From positions 248,001 through 312,000 of the forward strand of contig NZ_JFKA01000001.1 in assembly GCF_002115755.1 (NCBI RefSeq): a DNA stretch of 64,000 bases. Direction: 5' to 3'. Below are positions 54,706-63,815 of the stretch, in pieces. The translations under genes were made by a program, and so were the position numbers. Below the pieces are notes generated by a model. That model was given only the letters and a program-made list of their open reading frames with translations. It did no database searches and was not told where the DNA came from. Each line of letters opens with the position of its first letter. Positions within the stretch are counted from its first letter, which is position 1. The stretch comes from Thalassospira mesophila. GTDB taxonomy: Bacteria > Pseudomonadota > Alphaproteobacteria > Rhodospirillales > Thalassospiraceae.

Positions 54706-55361
54706 GCTGGGCCTTCCTTGATCGATGCGTCGACGTCCGTGTTGGTTCTTTCCGATTTCGTCGGCGTGGAAATTTGCAAAAAGGATGGAATCAGCAAGGT
54801 TGTTGCACGTTGATCACCCCGGAGGTCATCGACCAAGGTTTGCGGATAGCGCGATTCTGTGATGACGATGGCATCACCCACCGTCAGGCCGTCGATTTGC
54901 CGGATGATCTTCAAGCCATGGAAAAATTCGGCATTGGTTTCCCGGTCGAAAACTGCTGCGGGTTCAATCCCCTGTTCACGGGCGGCGAGCAAGGCGATTT
55001 CGGTCAGTTCGCCGCGACCGGCCAGAATAACCCGGGTTTCACCGCATTGTTTGATGCGTTCGAAGATCTCACTATATTCCGTGCGCACAAGACGAAAAAA
55101 GTCGAGGGACGTTTCCAGGTATTCCGCTACCAAGCGGCTCTTCTCGGTGAAGCCTTGTGGGGTCAGATAATACGCATAACGTTTAGCCGGGGCATTGCGC
55201 GCTTTAACATACCCTTTATGGATCGCGCGCTTAAGCAGGGCATTGACTAAGCCAACTGAAATCGCGATGCGCTGTGAAAGCCGCATTTGGGTCGTCACTT
55301 CGCCGTTCTCAAGCGCACTTAAGAAATTGATTTCTGTCTGGGTGTCAGACTTGTCTGGCAT
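54702..55361 (-). CDS. Winged-helix regulator with a Rossmann-like C-terminal domain
   Basis: A 219-residue protein. The N-terminal winged helix reads TQTEINFLSALENGEVTTQMRLSQRIAISVGLVNALLKRAIHKGYV, then the wing APAKRYAYYLTPQGFTEKSRLV, of MarR-like type. A C-terminal half has VILAGRGELTEIALLAAREQGIEPAAVFDRET, similar to NAD/CoA-binding sugar-sensing domains. It is the first gene of the polysaccharide operon and probably regulates it. A near-palindrome ATTCA-N5-TGAAT lies just upstream. The ligand could be a nucleotide or sugar nucleotide, which is speculation. Confidence 0.75.
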   Translation of the reverse strand: MPDKSDTQTEINFLSALENGEVTTQMRLSQRIAISVGLVNALLKRAIHKGYVKARNAPAKRYAYYLTPQGFTEKSRLVAEYLETSLDFFRLVRTEYSEIFERIKQCGETRVILAGRGELTEIALLAAREQGIEPAAVFDRETNAEFFHGLKIIRQIDGLTVGDAIVITESRYPQTLVDDLRGDQRATTLLIPSFLQISTPTKSERTNTDVDASIKEGPA

Positions 55362-55378
55362 ACTGCTTCCCCGATATC

Positions 55379-55393
55379 ATTCATACTGTGAAT
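55379..55393. promoter_or_regulatory. Possible operator upstream of the polysaccharide operon
   Basis: ATTCA-TACTG-TGAAT, an inverted repeat with 5-base arms, 18 bases before the ATG of the winged-helix gene. Its position suits autoregulation. Short arms make this tentative. Confidence 0.35.
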
Positions 55394-55533
55394 AACGCGA
55401 GGTTGGGTGCGTCGTCAAATGGTGATTTTGTTGTGTTCGATCATTAAGGTTGCAGCAATGGCCGGAGGTCTGGCGAAATATGTTGAAAGTCAATATGCTG
55501 ACGACTTCTGGACGTTTAAAATTGGTTGTAAAA

Positions 55534-56166
55534 ATGTCGCCTGTATATTCTAGCGCAGCAAAAATCCTCTACACCATGGCCGCCCCGGCCGAATATGGCG
55601 CTTATCTCCAGGCGCGCATTAAGCCGTTGATGATTGGGATTGGTCCGGTGGAAGCAGGGGTGAACCTTGCTGCGGCATTGGCTGAAATGGCAGTGCGCGC
55701 GGCGTTACCCGATGTCGTCGTCTCTCTTGGTTCGGCGGGGTCGCGCTCTTTACCTCAGGCGGAAGTTTTTCAGGTCACCTCGGTTTCCTACCGCGACATG
55801 GATGTTTCTCTTCTTGGTTTCGAGAAAGGCTGTACGCCGTTTGTCGAACTGCCCGCTGCGGTCGATTTGCCGTATCGTATTCCCGGTATTCCCGAGGCGA
55901 CATTGTCGACCGGTGCCAGCATTGTTGCGGGTGCGGCCTATGACTTGGTTGATGCCGATATGGTCGATATGGAGACTTTTGCCGTTCTGCGCGCCTGTCA
56001 TAAGTTTAATGTGCCACTGATCGGCTTGCGCGGTATTTCCGATGGAGCGACGGAGCTGACTCATCTTGGCGACTGGACGGAATACCTTCATGTTATTGAT
56101 GAAAAACTGTGTGACACCGTCGATCTGGTTGAGGCCGCCATTGCGGATGGTGTGCTTGAACGCTGA
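55534..56166 (+). CDS. MTA/SAH nucleosidase-like phosphorylase superfamily protein
   Basis: A 210-residue nucleoside phosphorylase-fold protein. The family core is GIGPVEAGVNLAAALAEMAV, DVVVSLGSAGSRSLPQAEVFQVTSV, then MVDMETFAVLRACHKFNVPLIGLRGISDGATE. The Glu in DMETFA and the Asp in ISDGA fit the catalytic pair of MTA/SAH nucleosidases, which cleave SAH or methylthioadenosine to adenine. The start at 55534 is chosen because homologs begin shortly before TMAAPAEYG; upstream ATGs in frame lack support. It is divergent from the methyltransferase-rich operon. Confidence 0.8.
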   Translation: MSPVYSSAAKILYTMAAPAEYGAYLQARIKPLMIGIGPVEAGVNLAAALAEMAVRAALPDVVVSLGSAGSRSLPQAEVFQVTSVSYRDMDVSLLGFEKGCTPFVELPAAVDLPYRIPGIPEATLSTGASIVAGAAYDLVDADMVDMETFAVLRACHKFNVPLIGLRGISDGATELTHLGDWTEYLHVIDEKLCDTVDLVEAAIADGVLER

Positions 56167-56194
56167 GCGCCGATGTTTTCTTTCTATCGTACAC

Positions 56195-56231
56195 AGAAAG
56201 CCGCCACCTGGTCATCAGGTGGCGGCTTTCT
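56195..56231. terminator. Terminator after the nucleosidase gene
   Basis: AGAAAGCCGCCACCTG / CAGGTGGCGGCTTTCT is a perfect 16-base stem with a 5-base loop. It lies between the convergent nucleosidase and ThDP-enzyme genes and can act on both. Confidence 0.8.
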
Positions 56232-56268
56232 CGTCAGTGTTTGCCGGTGTTTTCGTCCGTCGCTGCGA

Positions 56269-57936
56269 TCAGGATCCTGCCCGAATCTGTTCCAGTGTTT
56301 TAACCGGTGTTAAGGCCTGCGGGTCAACCTGTACCTCGATAATCGCCGGTTTATTGGCGGCAATCGCCCGTTCAAGGGCCGGGCCGAAATCTTCGGTTTT
56401 GGTGACGGTTTCGCCGTGGCCGCCAAAGACGCGGGCATAACCGGCGAAGTCGGGATTGTGCAGTTCTGTGCCCGAGACACGCGCTGGATAATTGCGTTCC
56501 TGATGCATGCGAATGGTGCCAAACATGCCGTTATTAACCACCACCACAATGATGTTGGCACCATATTGAACGGCAGTGGCAAATTCCTGCCCGTGCATCA
56601 AAAAGCAACCATCACCAGCCAGGCACACCACCGGGCGGTCCGGGTGGTGCAATTTTGCCGATACCGAAGCGGGCAGGCCATAGCCCATCGAGCCCGACGT
56701 CGGGGCCAGTTCGGTGCGATAGGTTTCATAGCGATAAAAACGGTGCAAAAACGCGGCATAATTGCCTGCCCCATTGGTCAGAATGGCGTTGTCGGGCAGA
56801 TTGTCGCGCAGATGGCCAATCACATGGGCCATTTTAACATCCCCTGGCGTATCAAGCGGGGTCGAGAACGCGAGATAGGCTTCATGGGCCTGTGCGATTT
56901 GCTCTGCACGCGCACTGCCATCTGCCGGGGGCATATCGGCGATGGCACGCATGAACGAGCGCTGAGAGGCATTAATCGCGATGTCGGGCCGGTAAACACG
57001 GCCAAGCTCGTCTGGGCCCGGATAAACATGGATCAGGCGCTGTTTGGGGCAGGGAATATCGAGCAGGCTATAGCCACTGCTGGTCATCTCCCCCATGCGC
57101 GAGCCAACAAGAATCACCAGATCGGAATCGCGGATAAACCCGGCCAGCTTGGGGTTAATGCCAATGCCGACATCGCCAATAAAATTGGGGTGGCTGTTGG
57201 GCATATAATCCTGACAGCGAAACGAGGTCGCAATCGCCACATTGTTGGTCTCGGCAAAGCGGATCAGATCCCGGCTGGTCTGCGCGGTCCAGCCACCACC
57301 ACCAACAATCATAATCGGCTGGCGAGCATTTTCCAGCTCGGCCCGGAAAACGGTAACGTCTTCGGCGGCGGTGCGGGCTTCAATTTCGACATAGGGTTTG
57401 CCATCGGCAACAACCGCGCTGGAAGACAGCATGTCCTCTGGCAGGGCCAGAACCACCGGGCCGGGGCGCCCCGATGTGGCAATGTGATAGGCGTGGCTGA
57501 TATATTCGGGAATACGTTCGATGCTGTCGATCTGGGCAACCCATTTGCACAGCGGTTCGAACATTTTGCGATAATCGACTTCCTGAAACGCTTCGCGATC
57601 GACCATATCGCGGCCAATCTGGCCGACCAGCAGGATCATCGGGGTTGAATCCTGATGGGCAACATGAACACCGGCCGATGCATTGGTCGCGCCGGGGCCG
57701 CGCGTTACCATGCAAATGCCGGGTTTTCCGGTCAGCTTGCCATAGGCCTCGGCCATAATGGCAGCACCGCCTTCCTGACGGCAAATTACCGGGGTGATTT
57801 CCGGGTGGTCAACCATGCCATCAAGCACGGCCAGAAAACTTTCACCGGGAACAAGAAAGGCGCGCTCGCAGCCGTGAATTTGCAGCTGATCGACAAGAAT
57901 GCGCCCTCCGTGGCGCAGACCGGGGGTATAGGACAT
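56269..57936 (-). CDS. ThDP-dependent enzyme, acetolactate synthase-like
   Basis: A 555-residue thiamine-diphosphate enzyme with the three domains of the acetolactate synthase family. The PYR domain holds the cofactor Glu in VICRQEGGAAIMAEAYGKLTG; the middle domain includes PIMIVGGGGWTAQTSRDLIRFAE; the PP domain carries the ThDP motif CLAGDGCFLMHGQEFATAVQYGANIIVVVVNNGMFGTI (GDG to NN) in pieces. No regulatory subunit gene is near, so a catabolic decarboxylase or synthase is more likely than IlvB. The ATG at 57936 has GAGGA upstream. Context with a GntR regulator and a Tct transporter suggests carboxylate catabolism. Confidence 0.83.
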   Translation of the reverse strand: MSYTPGLRHGGRILVDQLQIHGCERAFLVPGESFLAVLDGMVDHPEITPVICRQEGGAAIMAEAYGKLTGKPGICMVTRGPGATNASAGVHVAHQDSTPMILLVGQIGRDMVDREAFQEVDYRKMFEPLCKWVAQIDSIERIPEYISHAYHIATSGRPGPVVLALPEDMLSSSAVVADGKPYVEIEARTAAEDVTVFRAELENARQPIMIVGGGGWTAQTSRDLIRFAETNNVAIATSFRCQDYMPNSHPNFIGDVGIGINPKLAGFIRDSDLVILVGSRMGEMTSSGYSLLDIPCPKQRLIHVYPGPDELGRVYRPDIAINASQRSFMRAIADMPPADGSARAEQIAQAHEAYLAFSTPLDTPGDVKMAHVIGHLRDNLPDNAILTNGAGNYAAFLHRFYRYETYRTELAPTSGSMGYGLPASVSAKLHHPDRPVVCLAGDGCFLMHGQEFATAVQYGANIIVVVVNNGMFGTIRMHQERNYPARVSGTELHNPDFAGYARVFGGHGETVTKTEDFGPALERAIAANKPAIIEVQVDPQALTPVKTLEQIRAGS

Positions 57937-58085
57937 GTTCTTCCTCACTGATGGCGGGTGGTGGCGGCAGTCATATGTTTATTTTGTTTTTATCGAGACA
58001 TTATGGATATCATCACGCACGAAAGCCCAGGTAAAGGGCGATATTGCCAAAATGCGGCCTTATGTGCGGTCATTCTCGCCTAACT

Positions 58086-58847
58086 TCATATCGGCGTGAT
58101 ATCGGCAATGTCGGCCCGTTCCATCAGCCGTCCGGCGGCATTTTCAAAATGCTGGCGTACGGCCCCTTCGGCCGCGATGCGGTTTTGCGCCCGGATGGCT
58201 TCATAGACCCTTTTATGTTCACCAATAACGCCGCCGCCCCATTCGGCCGTCATAACATTCTTAATGGCGACCCGGCGCAAATTGGCGTCAATCCGCCCAT
58301 CCAGCATGGTCAGAAAATCGTAGAAATAACTGTTGCCGCAGGCCTTGGCGATGGCCCGGTAAAACCGGCGTTCAGCATCATAGCGAAGTTCGGCCGTTTC
58401 AAAGCTGGTTTGGCCAGTCGCCACCTGCATGGATTGAAGCTGTTCATAAATCAGGGTCAGGTCGGTATCGCTACGTGCTTCGGCGGCAAGGGCGGCGGCA
58501 CCGGCTTCGTTGCTGGTACGCAATTGCAGAATCTGTACCAGTTCCTTGCGCTTGGCAAAGCAATCGGCACTGATGCGAAAAACGCTGCGCGCGCCGGGGT
58601 CGGAAACAAAAGCCCCAACGCCTTGCTTGGACTGGATCATGCCATCGCTTTTTAATTGCGAAACGGCCTCGCGCACCACGGTTCGCGCTACACCATAATT
58701 GGTTGCAAGTTCCTGTTCGGTTGGCAATTTGTCGCCAGGCTGCAAAATGCCCTCGCTGATCTGGCCGGTCAGCTTGGCGGCAATTTCATCGGGCAAGCGC
58801 CGGGGACGGACAATTTTTTCGTAGCGGTTTGGTTCTGGTTTTTGCAT
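58086..58847 (-). CDS. GntR-family regulator, FadR subfamily (FCD domain)
   Basis: A 253-residue regulator. The winged helix reads LPDEIAAKLTGQISEGILQPGDKLPTEQELATNYGVARTVVREAVSQLKSDGMIQSKQGVGAFV. The FCD ligand domain follows (ILQLRTSNEAGAAALAAEA, DAERRFYRAIAKACGN, EHKRVYEAIRAQNRIAAEGAVRQHFENAA), with His residues that usually bind a metal and a carboxylate ligand. It lies between the ThDP-enzyme gene and the divergent NIPSNAP gene. A matching palindrome occurs there and upstream of tctC, so it probably controls both. Confidence 0.9.
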   Translation of the reverse strand: MQKPEPNRYEKIVRPRRLPDEIAAKLTGQISEGILQPGDKLPTEQELATNYGVARTVVREAVSQLKSDGMIQSKQGVGAFVSDPGARSVFRISADCFAKRKELVQILQLRTSNEAGAAALAAEARSDTDLTLIYEQLQSMQVATGQTSFETAELRYDAERRFYRAIAKACGNSYFYDFLTMLDGRIDANLRRVAIKNVMTAEWGGGVIGEHKRVYEAIRAQNRIAAEGAVRQHFENAAGRLMERADIADITPI

Positions 58848-58958
58848 CGGGTTTTTCGGAACTCTTTATCTGGGGCGGCCGTTACAGCAGGCTCAACTGG
58901 CGCGCGACCGGTAATATAACTTTGTTGCATACGGTTGTTGCGGTGTCATCACTAAATA

Positions 58959-58972
58959 ATGTTGTCTGACAA
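58959..58972. promoter_or_regulatory. Predicted GntR operator upstream of the NIPSNAP gene
   Basis: ATGTTGTCTGACAA contains the inverted repeat TTGTC-T-GACAA. The identical 14 bases occur at 63816-63829 upstream of tctC. FadR-type regulators bind short palindromes with a central odd base, as here. Confidence 0.65.
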
Positions 58973-59071
58973 TAATACTTATTGTAGAAACAGAAGATCA
59001 AGGGAGGATGCTTTGCCCTGTTTATCGGCAGGGGCATTCCATGCGACATCACCTAAAAGGACGACATCATC

Positions 59072-59398
59072 ATGCTGTACGACGTTCGCACTTACACCGT
59101 TTATCCCGGCACGCTTAAAAAGCAGCTCGCCCTGTATGGCGAGTTCGGCTTTCCGGTGCAAAGCCGCCACTTGGGCCAGCCCCATGCCTATATGGTAACC
59201 GAAACCGGCCCGGTGAATTCATATGTTCATATCTGGGCCTATGACAGCGCGGCAGACCGCGAAGAAAAACGCAAATCATTGCAGGCAGACCCGGAATGGC
59301 AGGCTTATTTGAAAAAAAGTGCCGAAGCCGGCCATCTGGTGAACCAGGAAAACAAGCTGATGACACCCGCCCCGTTCTGGACGCCACCGGCACGTTAA
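59072..59398 (+). CDS. NIPSNAP family protein
   Basis: A 108-residue ferredoxin-like alpha/beta barrel protein. It begins MLYDVRTYTVYPGTLKKQLALYGEFGFPVQSRHLGQ and contains SYVHIWAYDSAADREEKRKSL and PEWQAYLKKSAEAGHL, the NIPSNAP pattern. Such proteins often sit beside catabolic operons in bacteria, where their function is unclear. It has the predicted GntR operator about 100 bases upstream. The ATG at 59072 lacks a strong ribosome site but matches the family start. Confidence 0.86.
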   Translation: MLYDVRTYTVYPGTLKKQLALYGEFGFPVQSRHLGQPHAYMVTETGPVNSYVHIWAYDSAADREEKRKSLQADPEWQAYLKKSAEAGHLVNQENKLMTPAPFWTPPAR

Positions 59399-59434
59399 TT
59401 GCCGCCAGTAACGCACGGTACGCTATTGATTTAT

Positions 59435-59469
59435 GCCTTCATGCCGGTTTCAGGCATGGGGGCTTTTTT
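59435..59469 (+). terminator. Terminator of the NIPSNAP gene
   Basis: CATGCC / GGCATG core stem extended by an outer GCC / GGC pair, followed by six T. It lies about 40 bases after the stop. Confidence 0.72.
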
Positions 59470-59522
59470 ATGGGTTTCAAATGGCCCGTTGCGGCTGGCG
59501 TAATCCCCTGACCCCATAGTTG

Positions 59523-60467
59523 TTATTCGCCGGGTAAAACCAGCAAAATGGCCAGCAGTGGGATGACGATAATCGACATCAGGGTTGCGACCAGCATGGT
59601 GGTGGCCGTGCGTTCACGCGCCGTGTCATAGGAGGCCGCCATTAGCACCGAATTAACCCCGGGCGGTAAGGCGGCGATCATGATGGCAGGGCCCATGATT
59701 TTTAACGGCATGTGTAAAGCCAGGCCGATGATAAACACCAGCGCAGGCAGCAAGCACACCTTGGCGGTGGCGGCGATCATGCTGGTGGTCATGTTACCGC
59801 GCAGCTTTTGCCCGTAAATGCCCGCCCCGATCAGCATCAGGGCGATGGGCGGCATCGCCTGTTTGAGCATGGTGAAAAACGTATCAACGACCACCGGCAT
59901 TTTGATATCGAACGAGGCCACGGCAATGGCGCACAAAATGGCGATGATGATGGGATTACAGATTTGGGCGCGCAGCGTATTGGCCAGAACCGCACCGGGG
60001 TTGCCGGTTTTGTTGCGGCTCCATTCCATTAGCAAGATGGTCGGGGTCAGCAGGCTTAGCGCGTGAATACATAAAATGGTGGCCAGAACCAGAAGCCCGT
60101 CATGGCCATAAAGAATATCAATAACAGGAATGCCGAGCATGCCGATATTGGAAAAGATCGCGCCAAAGGTCAGCACGATGCCTTCGGCGCGGCTGTTTTT
60201 TTGCCAGCGGGTCAGGACGACAAACACAATCAGGGCGGCAGCAATCACGGCCCCGTAATAGCAGATCCAGATATCGAGATTAAAAAGTTCCGAGACCCGG
60301 TTAGATGAAATGGTTTGAAACAGGGTGGCAGGGATTAAAGCCCAGAAGGTCATTTTTGTAAGGCCCTGAATGGCCGCGGCACCGATTAACCCGCGCCAGG
60401 CCAGAACAAAACCAGCCCCGACCAGCAGAAAAATGGGGCCTAACTGATCAATCAGGGAGGATATCAT
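59523..60467 (-). CDS. AEC (auxin efflux carrier) family transporter
   Basis: A 314-residue membrane protein with about ten helices in two halves. It starts MISSLIDQLGPIFLLVGAGFVLAW and has the family stretches GIVLTFGAIFSNIGMLGIPVIDILYG and ALPPGVNSVLMAASYDTARERTAT. AEC carriers export or take up small carboxylates such as malonate or malate. The ATG at 60467 is chosen; the frame extends to 60545 without family likeness. It lies 140 bases after tctA on the same strand. Confidence 0.86.
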   Translation of the reverse strand: MISSLIDQLGPIFLLVGAGFVLAWRGLIGAAAIQGLTKMTFWALIPATLFQTISSNRVSELFNLDIWICYYGAVIAAALIVFVVLTRWQKNSRAEGIVLTFGAIFSNIGMLGIPVIDILYGHDGLLVLATILCIHALSLLTPTILLMEWSRNKTGNPGAVLANTLRAQICNPIIIAILCAIAVASFDIKMPVVVDTFFTMLKQAMPPIALMLIGAGIYGQKLRGNMTTSMIAATAKVCLLPALVFIIGLALHMPLKIMGPAIMIAALPPGVNSVLMAASYDTARERTATTMLVATLMSIIVIPLLAILLVLPGE

Positions 60468-60606
60468 GCCCGGCGGGTCCCTTGCATCTGCCCGGCAAGG
60501 CTGTGGCCCAGGATTACCGGTATGTCTTTGAAATACGATGGCCACTGACGTGGTTAAACGTCAGTGGCGCAAATTTACGGTATTGGCAATATGTCTGTTA
60601 CCGCGA

Positions 60607-62124
60607 TCAGGCTTTTTTGGCATTCGGCGGGGTGCGAATAACCATGAAGTAGAAAAACACCGCCGTTAAGGCCAGAAAAAACAGGCTGTCGGGGCTGGTG
60701 ATAAAGGTTAGCGGATTACCATCATTTAACGACAGCGCCCGGCGCAAATACTGTTCCAGATCGGGGCCAAGGATAAAGCCCAGAAGCAAGGTGACGGTGG
60801 GGTATTTTTGCTGGCGCAGGAAAAAGGCCAGCACACCAAACACCAGTGCCAGCATCATCTGGAACGGTGAATAGGTGGCAACATAACTGCCAACCAGCGC
60901 CACAACAGCAATGCAGGAATACAGCACCGCCTTGCGGATCGAGACGATTTTAACGAAATACGGGCCGAGCAAGTAAAGTGTGAGCGGGATCAGAACCAGC
61001 GCACTGATCAGAAGCGATGCAAACATTGGCGCGATCAGGTCGATTTGGGTGTCGAGCAAACGCGGGCCGGGTTGCAGACCGTTAATGATGAGAACGCCCA
61101 GCACAATCGCCGTTGTCGGGTCGCCGGGAATACCAAACATCAGCATTGGGACAAAGGCCCCGCCGCACATGGAATTATTGGCGGTTTCGGCCGCGGCAAT
61201 GCCTTCGCGCGATCCCTTGCCATAAAGGTCCGGGTTTTTCGATTTGCGCATGGCTTCGGCATAGGACACAAACGCCGCCATCGACCCCCCGGCACCGGGC
61301 AGAACGCCGATGAAATAGCCGATGATGGCACTTTTTAAATAGGTCCAGACGCCAATTTCGCGAATTTCGGCCATAGTCGGAAAAAAGTCGCGGCGGCGAA
61401 TGGGGGGAATGTCGATAACTTTTTTATCAACGGTCAGGGAATTGCGGTTTTCGCAGACCTGAAACAGAATTTCGCTAATCGCGAAGGTGCCAATGATCAG
61501 CGGCATCATGTCGATGCCTTCAACCAGTACTTCGGTGCCGAAATTAAACCGGGCAATCGGTTGCATCACATCAATGCCGATGGTGGCAATCATGATGCCC
61601 AGAAGTGTGGCGACAAAACCTTTGGCAATGGCATTGCGCTGGGAAATGACGATCACGATCAGGGCAAACAGGATCAGCGAAAACTTGCCCGGTGTCTGGA
61701 TCAGCAAGGCCAGCTTGGCGGCAACCGGGGTTAAGCAAATCAGCAAAAGCGACCCGATGACACCGCCAATCATTGACCCCAACGCGGCGTGGCCAAGGGC
61801 GTTTGCCCCTTCACCCTTTTTCATCAGGGCATACCCCTCGATCGAGGTCATCATTGAAGATGGCGCGCCGGGGATATTAATGGTGGTGGCGGTAATGGAG
61901 CCTGCATACATGCCCGACATGAAAATCGAGGCACACATCACAAGGGCGGGGACAACATCAAGGCTATAGGTAATGGGCAGCAAAAGGGCAATGGCCAGAA
62001 CCGATGTCAGGCCGGGAACAGCACCAAAGAAAGTGCCGATCAAAAAGCCGAGAATCATATAGCCCAGAACGGTTGGGTCGGCCAGGGCGGCAAAGCCCCC
62101 CAGAATGTGAAGGGTAAAGTCCAT
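60607..62124 (-). CDS. tctA: Tripartite tricarboxylate transporter, large permease subunit TctA
   Basis: A 505-residue inner-membrane protein with about twelve helices. Family stretches: GTFFGAVPGLTSVLAIALLLPITYSLD, SGMYAGSITATTINIPGAPSSMMTSIEGYALMKKGEGANALGHAAL, and FIGVLPGAGGSMAAFVSYAEAMRKSKNPDLYGKGSREGIAAAETANN, all diagnostic for TctA. The ATG at 62124 overlaps the tctB stop in TAATG. It forms the main channel for uptake of citrate-like or other carboxylates brought by TctC. Confidence 0.95.
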   Translation of the reverse strand: MDFTLHILGGFAALADPTVLGYMILGFLIGTFFGAVPGLTSVLAIALLLPITYSLDVVPALVMCASIFMSGMYAGSITATTINIPGAPSSMMTSIEGYALMKKGEGANALGHAALGSMIGGVIGSLLLICLTPVAAKLALLIQTPGKFSLILFALIVIVISQRNAIAKGFVATLLGIMIATIGIDVMQPIARFNFGTEVLVEGIDMMPLIIGTFAISEILFQVCENRNSLTVDKKVIDIPPIRRRDFFPTMAEIREIGVWTYLKSAIIGYFIGVLPGAGGSMAAFVSYAEAMRKSKNPDLYGKGSREGIAAAETANNSMCGGAFVPMLMFGIPGDPTTAIVLGVLIINGLQPGPRLLDTQIDLIAPMFASLLISALVLIPLTLYLLGPYFVKIVSIRKAVLYSCIAVVALVGSYVATYSPFQMMLALVFGVLAFFLRQQKYPTVTLLLGFILGPDLEQYLRRALSLNDGNPLTFITSPDSLFFLALTAVFFYFMVIRTPPNAKKA

Positions 62125-62609
62125 TAGAACATCCCCCAAAATTCGGTATCAAACAATGGCAGGCGAACCTGGAAAATAAGCGCGAACAGGGCATAGAAAA
62201 CGGCGGTAATGGCCGCTGTATAGGCAATGCGCTTGAGTGGGCCGGTATCTTCAAGCCCGAAAATATAGAGCAGGGCATAGACATATAGAAATGTCGAAAC
62301 CGGGTATCCCAGCGGTTTGAAGGCCAGAATATAAACAGCAGTGGCGACGACAACCTTGAGCGGGGCGGCGAGGTTAAGTTTCTCGCGCGCGGCTTTGTCC
62401 GTGTCGTTGCGCATGCCAAGAACGACAAAAGCCAGGGCAATATACATCAGGATGGAAGCCACAACGGGCACAAAGGACGGGCCAACCAGTCCTTCGTCAA
62501 ATTGGGCGGTAATTTGCAGGGCGGTGGCAAGATAAATGCTGGTGATAACAAACAGCACGAAAGGCAGGATTAGGCGTCTGTCCCAGCCGCCCGATGAACC
62601 GGACTTCAT
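62124..62609 (-). CDS. tctB: Tripartite tricarboxylate transporter, small permease subunit TctB
   Basis: A 161-residue membrane protein with four helices: LILPFVLFVITSIYLATALQ, FVPVVASILMYIALAFVVLGM, VVVATAVYILAFKPLGYPVSTFLYVYALLYIF and IAYTAAITAVFYALFALIFQ. This fits TctB. It has GGAG upstream and is coupled to tctA. It follows tctC after a strong intercistronic hairpin. Confidence 0.92.
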   Translation of the reverse strand: MKSGSSGGWDRRLILPFVLFVITSIYLATALQITAQFDEGLVGPSFVPVVASILMYIALAFVVLGMRNDTDKAAREKLNLAAPLKVVVATAVYILAFKPLGYPVSTFLYVYALLYIFGLEDTGPLKRIAYTAAITAVFYALFALIFQVRLPLFDTEFWGMF

Positions 62610-62649
62610 TTGGTCGTCTCCGTTTCGACAAGGGTCGTCAAAATGGGGA

Positions 62650-62672
62650 ACGGCGGCCAGTGCGGCCGCCGT
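62650..62672 (-). other. Intercistronic hairpin between tctC and tctB
   Basis: ACGGCGGCC / GGCCGCCGT is a perfect 9-base stem with a 5-base loop, without a clear T-run. Such hairpins often protect the 3' end of the binding-protein message and raise its level above the permease genes. Confidence 0.65.
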
Positions 62673-62690
62673 CCTTTGATAGGGAAGGGA

Positions 62691-63674
62691 TTATTTCTTG
62701 ATCACGCCCTGGTCAACAAGGGTTTGCATCTGTTTGAACAGAGTTTCCTTGGTGTCATTGGCCCAGTTGGTGACGTCAGCCGTTCCCAGCCAGTTCGGCG
62801 CAACGCCAACCTTGGCAACCCAGGTCTGAAATTCGTCGCTATCAAGGGCGGCTTTATAGGCAGCCTCGATTTTGGCAACGACGTCATCGGGGGTTTTTGC
62901 CGGGGCAGCAAGCACGATGAAACTGCCGATCTGAAGGTCGATGCCTTCTTCCTTGGCGGTCGGGACGTCTTTATAGGTCGGGTTGCGGCTGTCGGAAAAT
63001 TCGACCAGGCCTTTAACATCGCCCGATTCAATCAGCGACGAGAAATCGCCAAGGCTGGTGGCGGCAACCTGGACTTCTTTTGACAGGATGGCTTCTTTTT
63101 GCGGGGCAGCCCCACCGGGATAGGCGATCAGTTTGAAATCGGTGCCGGTCAGTTTTTCGAACTGCAGCATCGCCAGGTGCAGGCGCGAACCGGTATTTTG
63201 AATGGCAATTTTGATTTTGCCCGGGTTTTCCTTGGCCGCTTTGACCAGGTCCGCAACCGATTTATACGGGGCGTCCGATGCGATGATAAGCGCATCAGGT
63301 TCGCTGGTGACACGCGCAATCAGTTTCAGCTTGTCGAGCTTGTAGGTGGGCAAAAGGCCCTGCCAGGGAACGGTGACGACCGAGTCATAGGTCAGCGAGC
63401 CAAGGGTATATCCGTCCGGGCGGGCCTTCATGACTTCGAGAACGCCGGTGGCGCTGACGCCGCCTTCGATGTTTTCGGCATAGATCGATGTGCCAAGTTC
63501 TTTTTCAGCAATGGTGCTGAGCTTGCGCACGATACCGTCGGTGCCGCCGCCAGCGCCCCACGGAATAATCATACGAATATCTTTGTTGGGATAGTCAGCG
63601 GCAAATGAAGACGTTGAAAAGGCAGTCGCAGCCAGAACGCCGATTGCGGCGATTTTAATCAAACGATTGATCAT
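62691..63674 (-). CDS. tctC: Tripartite tricarboxylate transporter substrate-binding protein TctC
   Basis: A 327-residue periplasmic binding protein. The signal peptide MINRLIKIAAIGVLAATAFS ends near SSFA-ADYPNKD. The mature part has the TTT-family stretches IRMIIPWGAGGGTDGIVR, LTYDSVVTVPWQGLLP and FKLIAYPGGAAPQKEAIL. The ATG at 63674 has AGGAGG upstream. It captures a carboxylate for TctAB. The predicted GntR operator lies about 140 bases upstream. Confidence 0.95.
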   Translation of the reverse strand: MINRLIKIAAIGVLAATAFSTSSFAADYPNKDIRMIIPWGAGGGTDGIVRKLSTIAEKELGTSIYAENIEGGVSATGVLEVMKARPDGYTLGSLTYDSVVTVPWQGLLPTYKLDKLKLIARVTSEPDALIIASDAPYKSVADLVKAAKENPGKIKIAIQNTGSRLHLAMLQFEKLTGTDFKLIAYPGGAAPQKEAILSKEVQVAATSLGDFSSLIESGDVKGLVEFSDSRNPTYKDVPTAKEEGIDLQIGSFIVLAAPAKTPDDVVAKIEAAYKAALDSDEFQTWVAKVGVAPNWLGTADVTNWANDTKETLFKQMQTLVDQGVIKK

Positions 63675-63815
63675 CGTTTCCTCCTTGATGGGTCTCGTTT
63701 CAGACGTGGGTCCGGGATGTTGCTTTTATCATTCATGGAGTGTGCCATGTGGCCGGGGTAGCGGGGGCAGAAAATGCCAATCTGGCAGTCTGCCCCAAAC
63801 TCATCTTATCTATGC

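Noticed and set aside
56416..57648. Open frame of 410 codons on the plus strand
   Set aside because: It mirrors the ThDP-enzyme gene; His/Gln-rich low-information translation typical of an antisense frame.
56269..57936. Biosynthetic acetolactate synthase IlvB
   Set aside because: There is no IlvN gene next to it, and it sits with a GntR regulator and carboxylate transporters.
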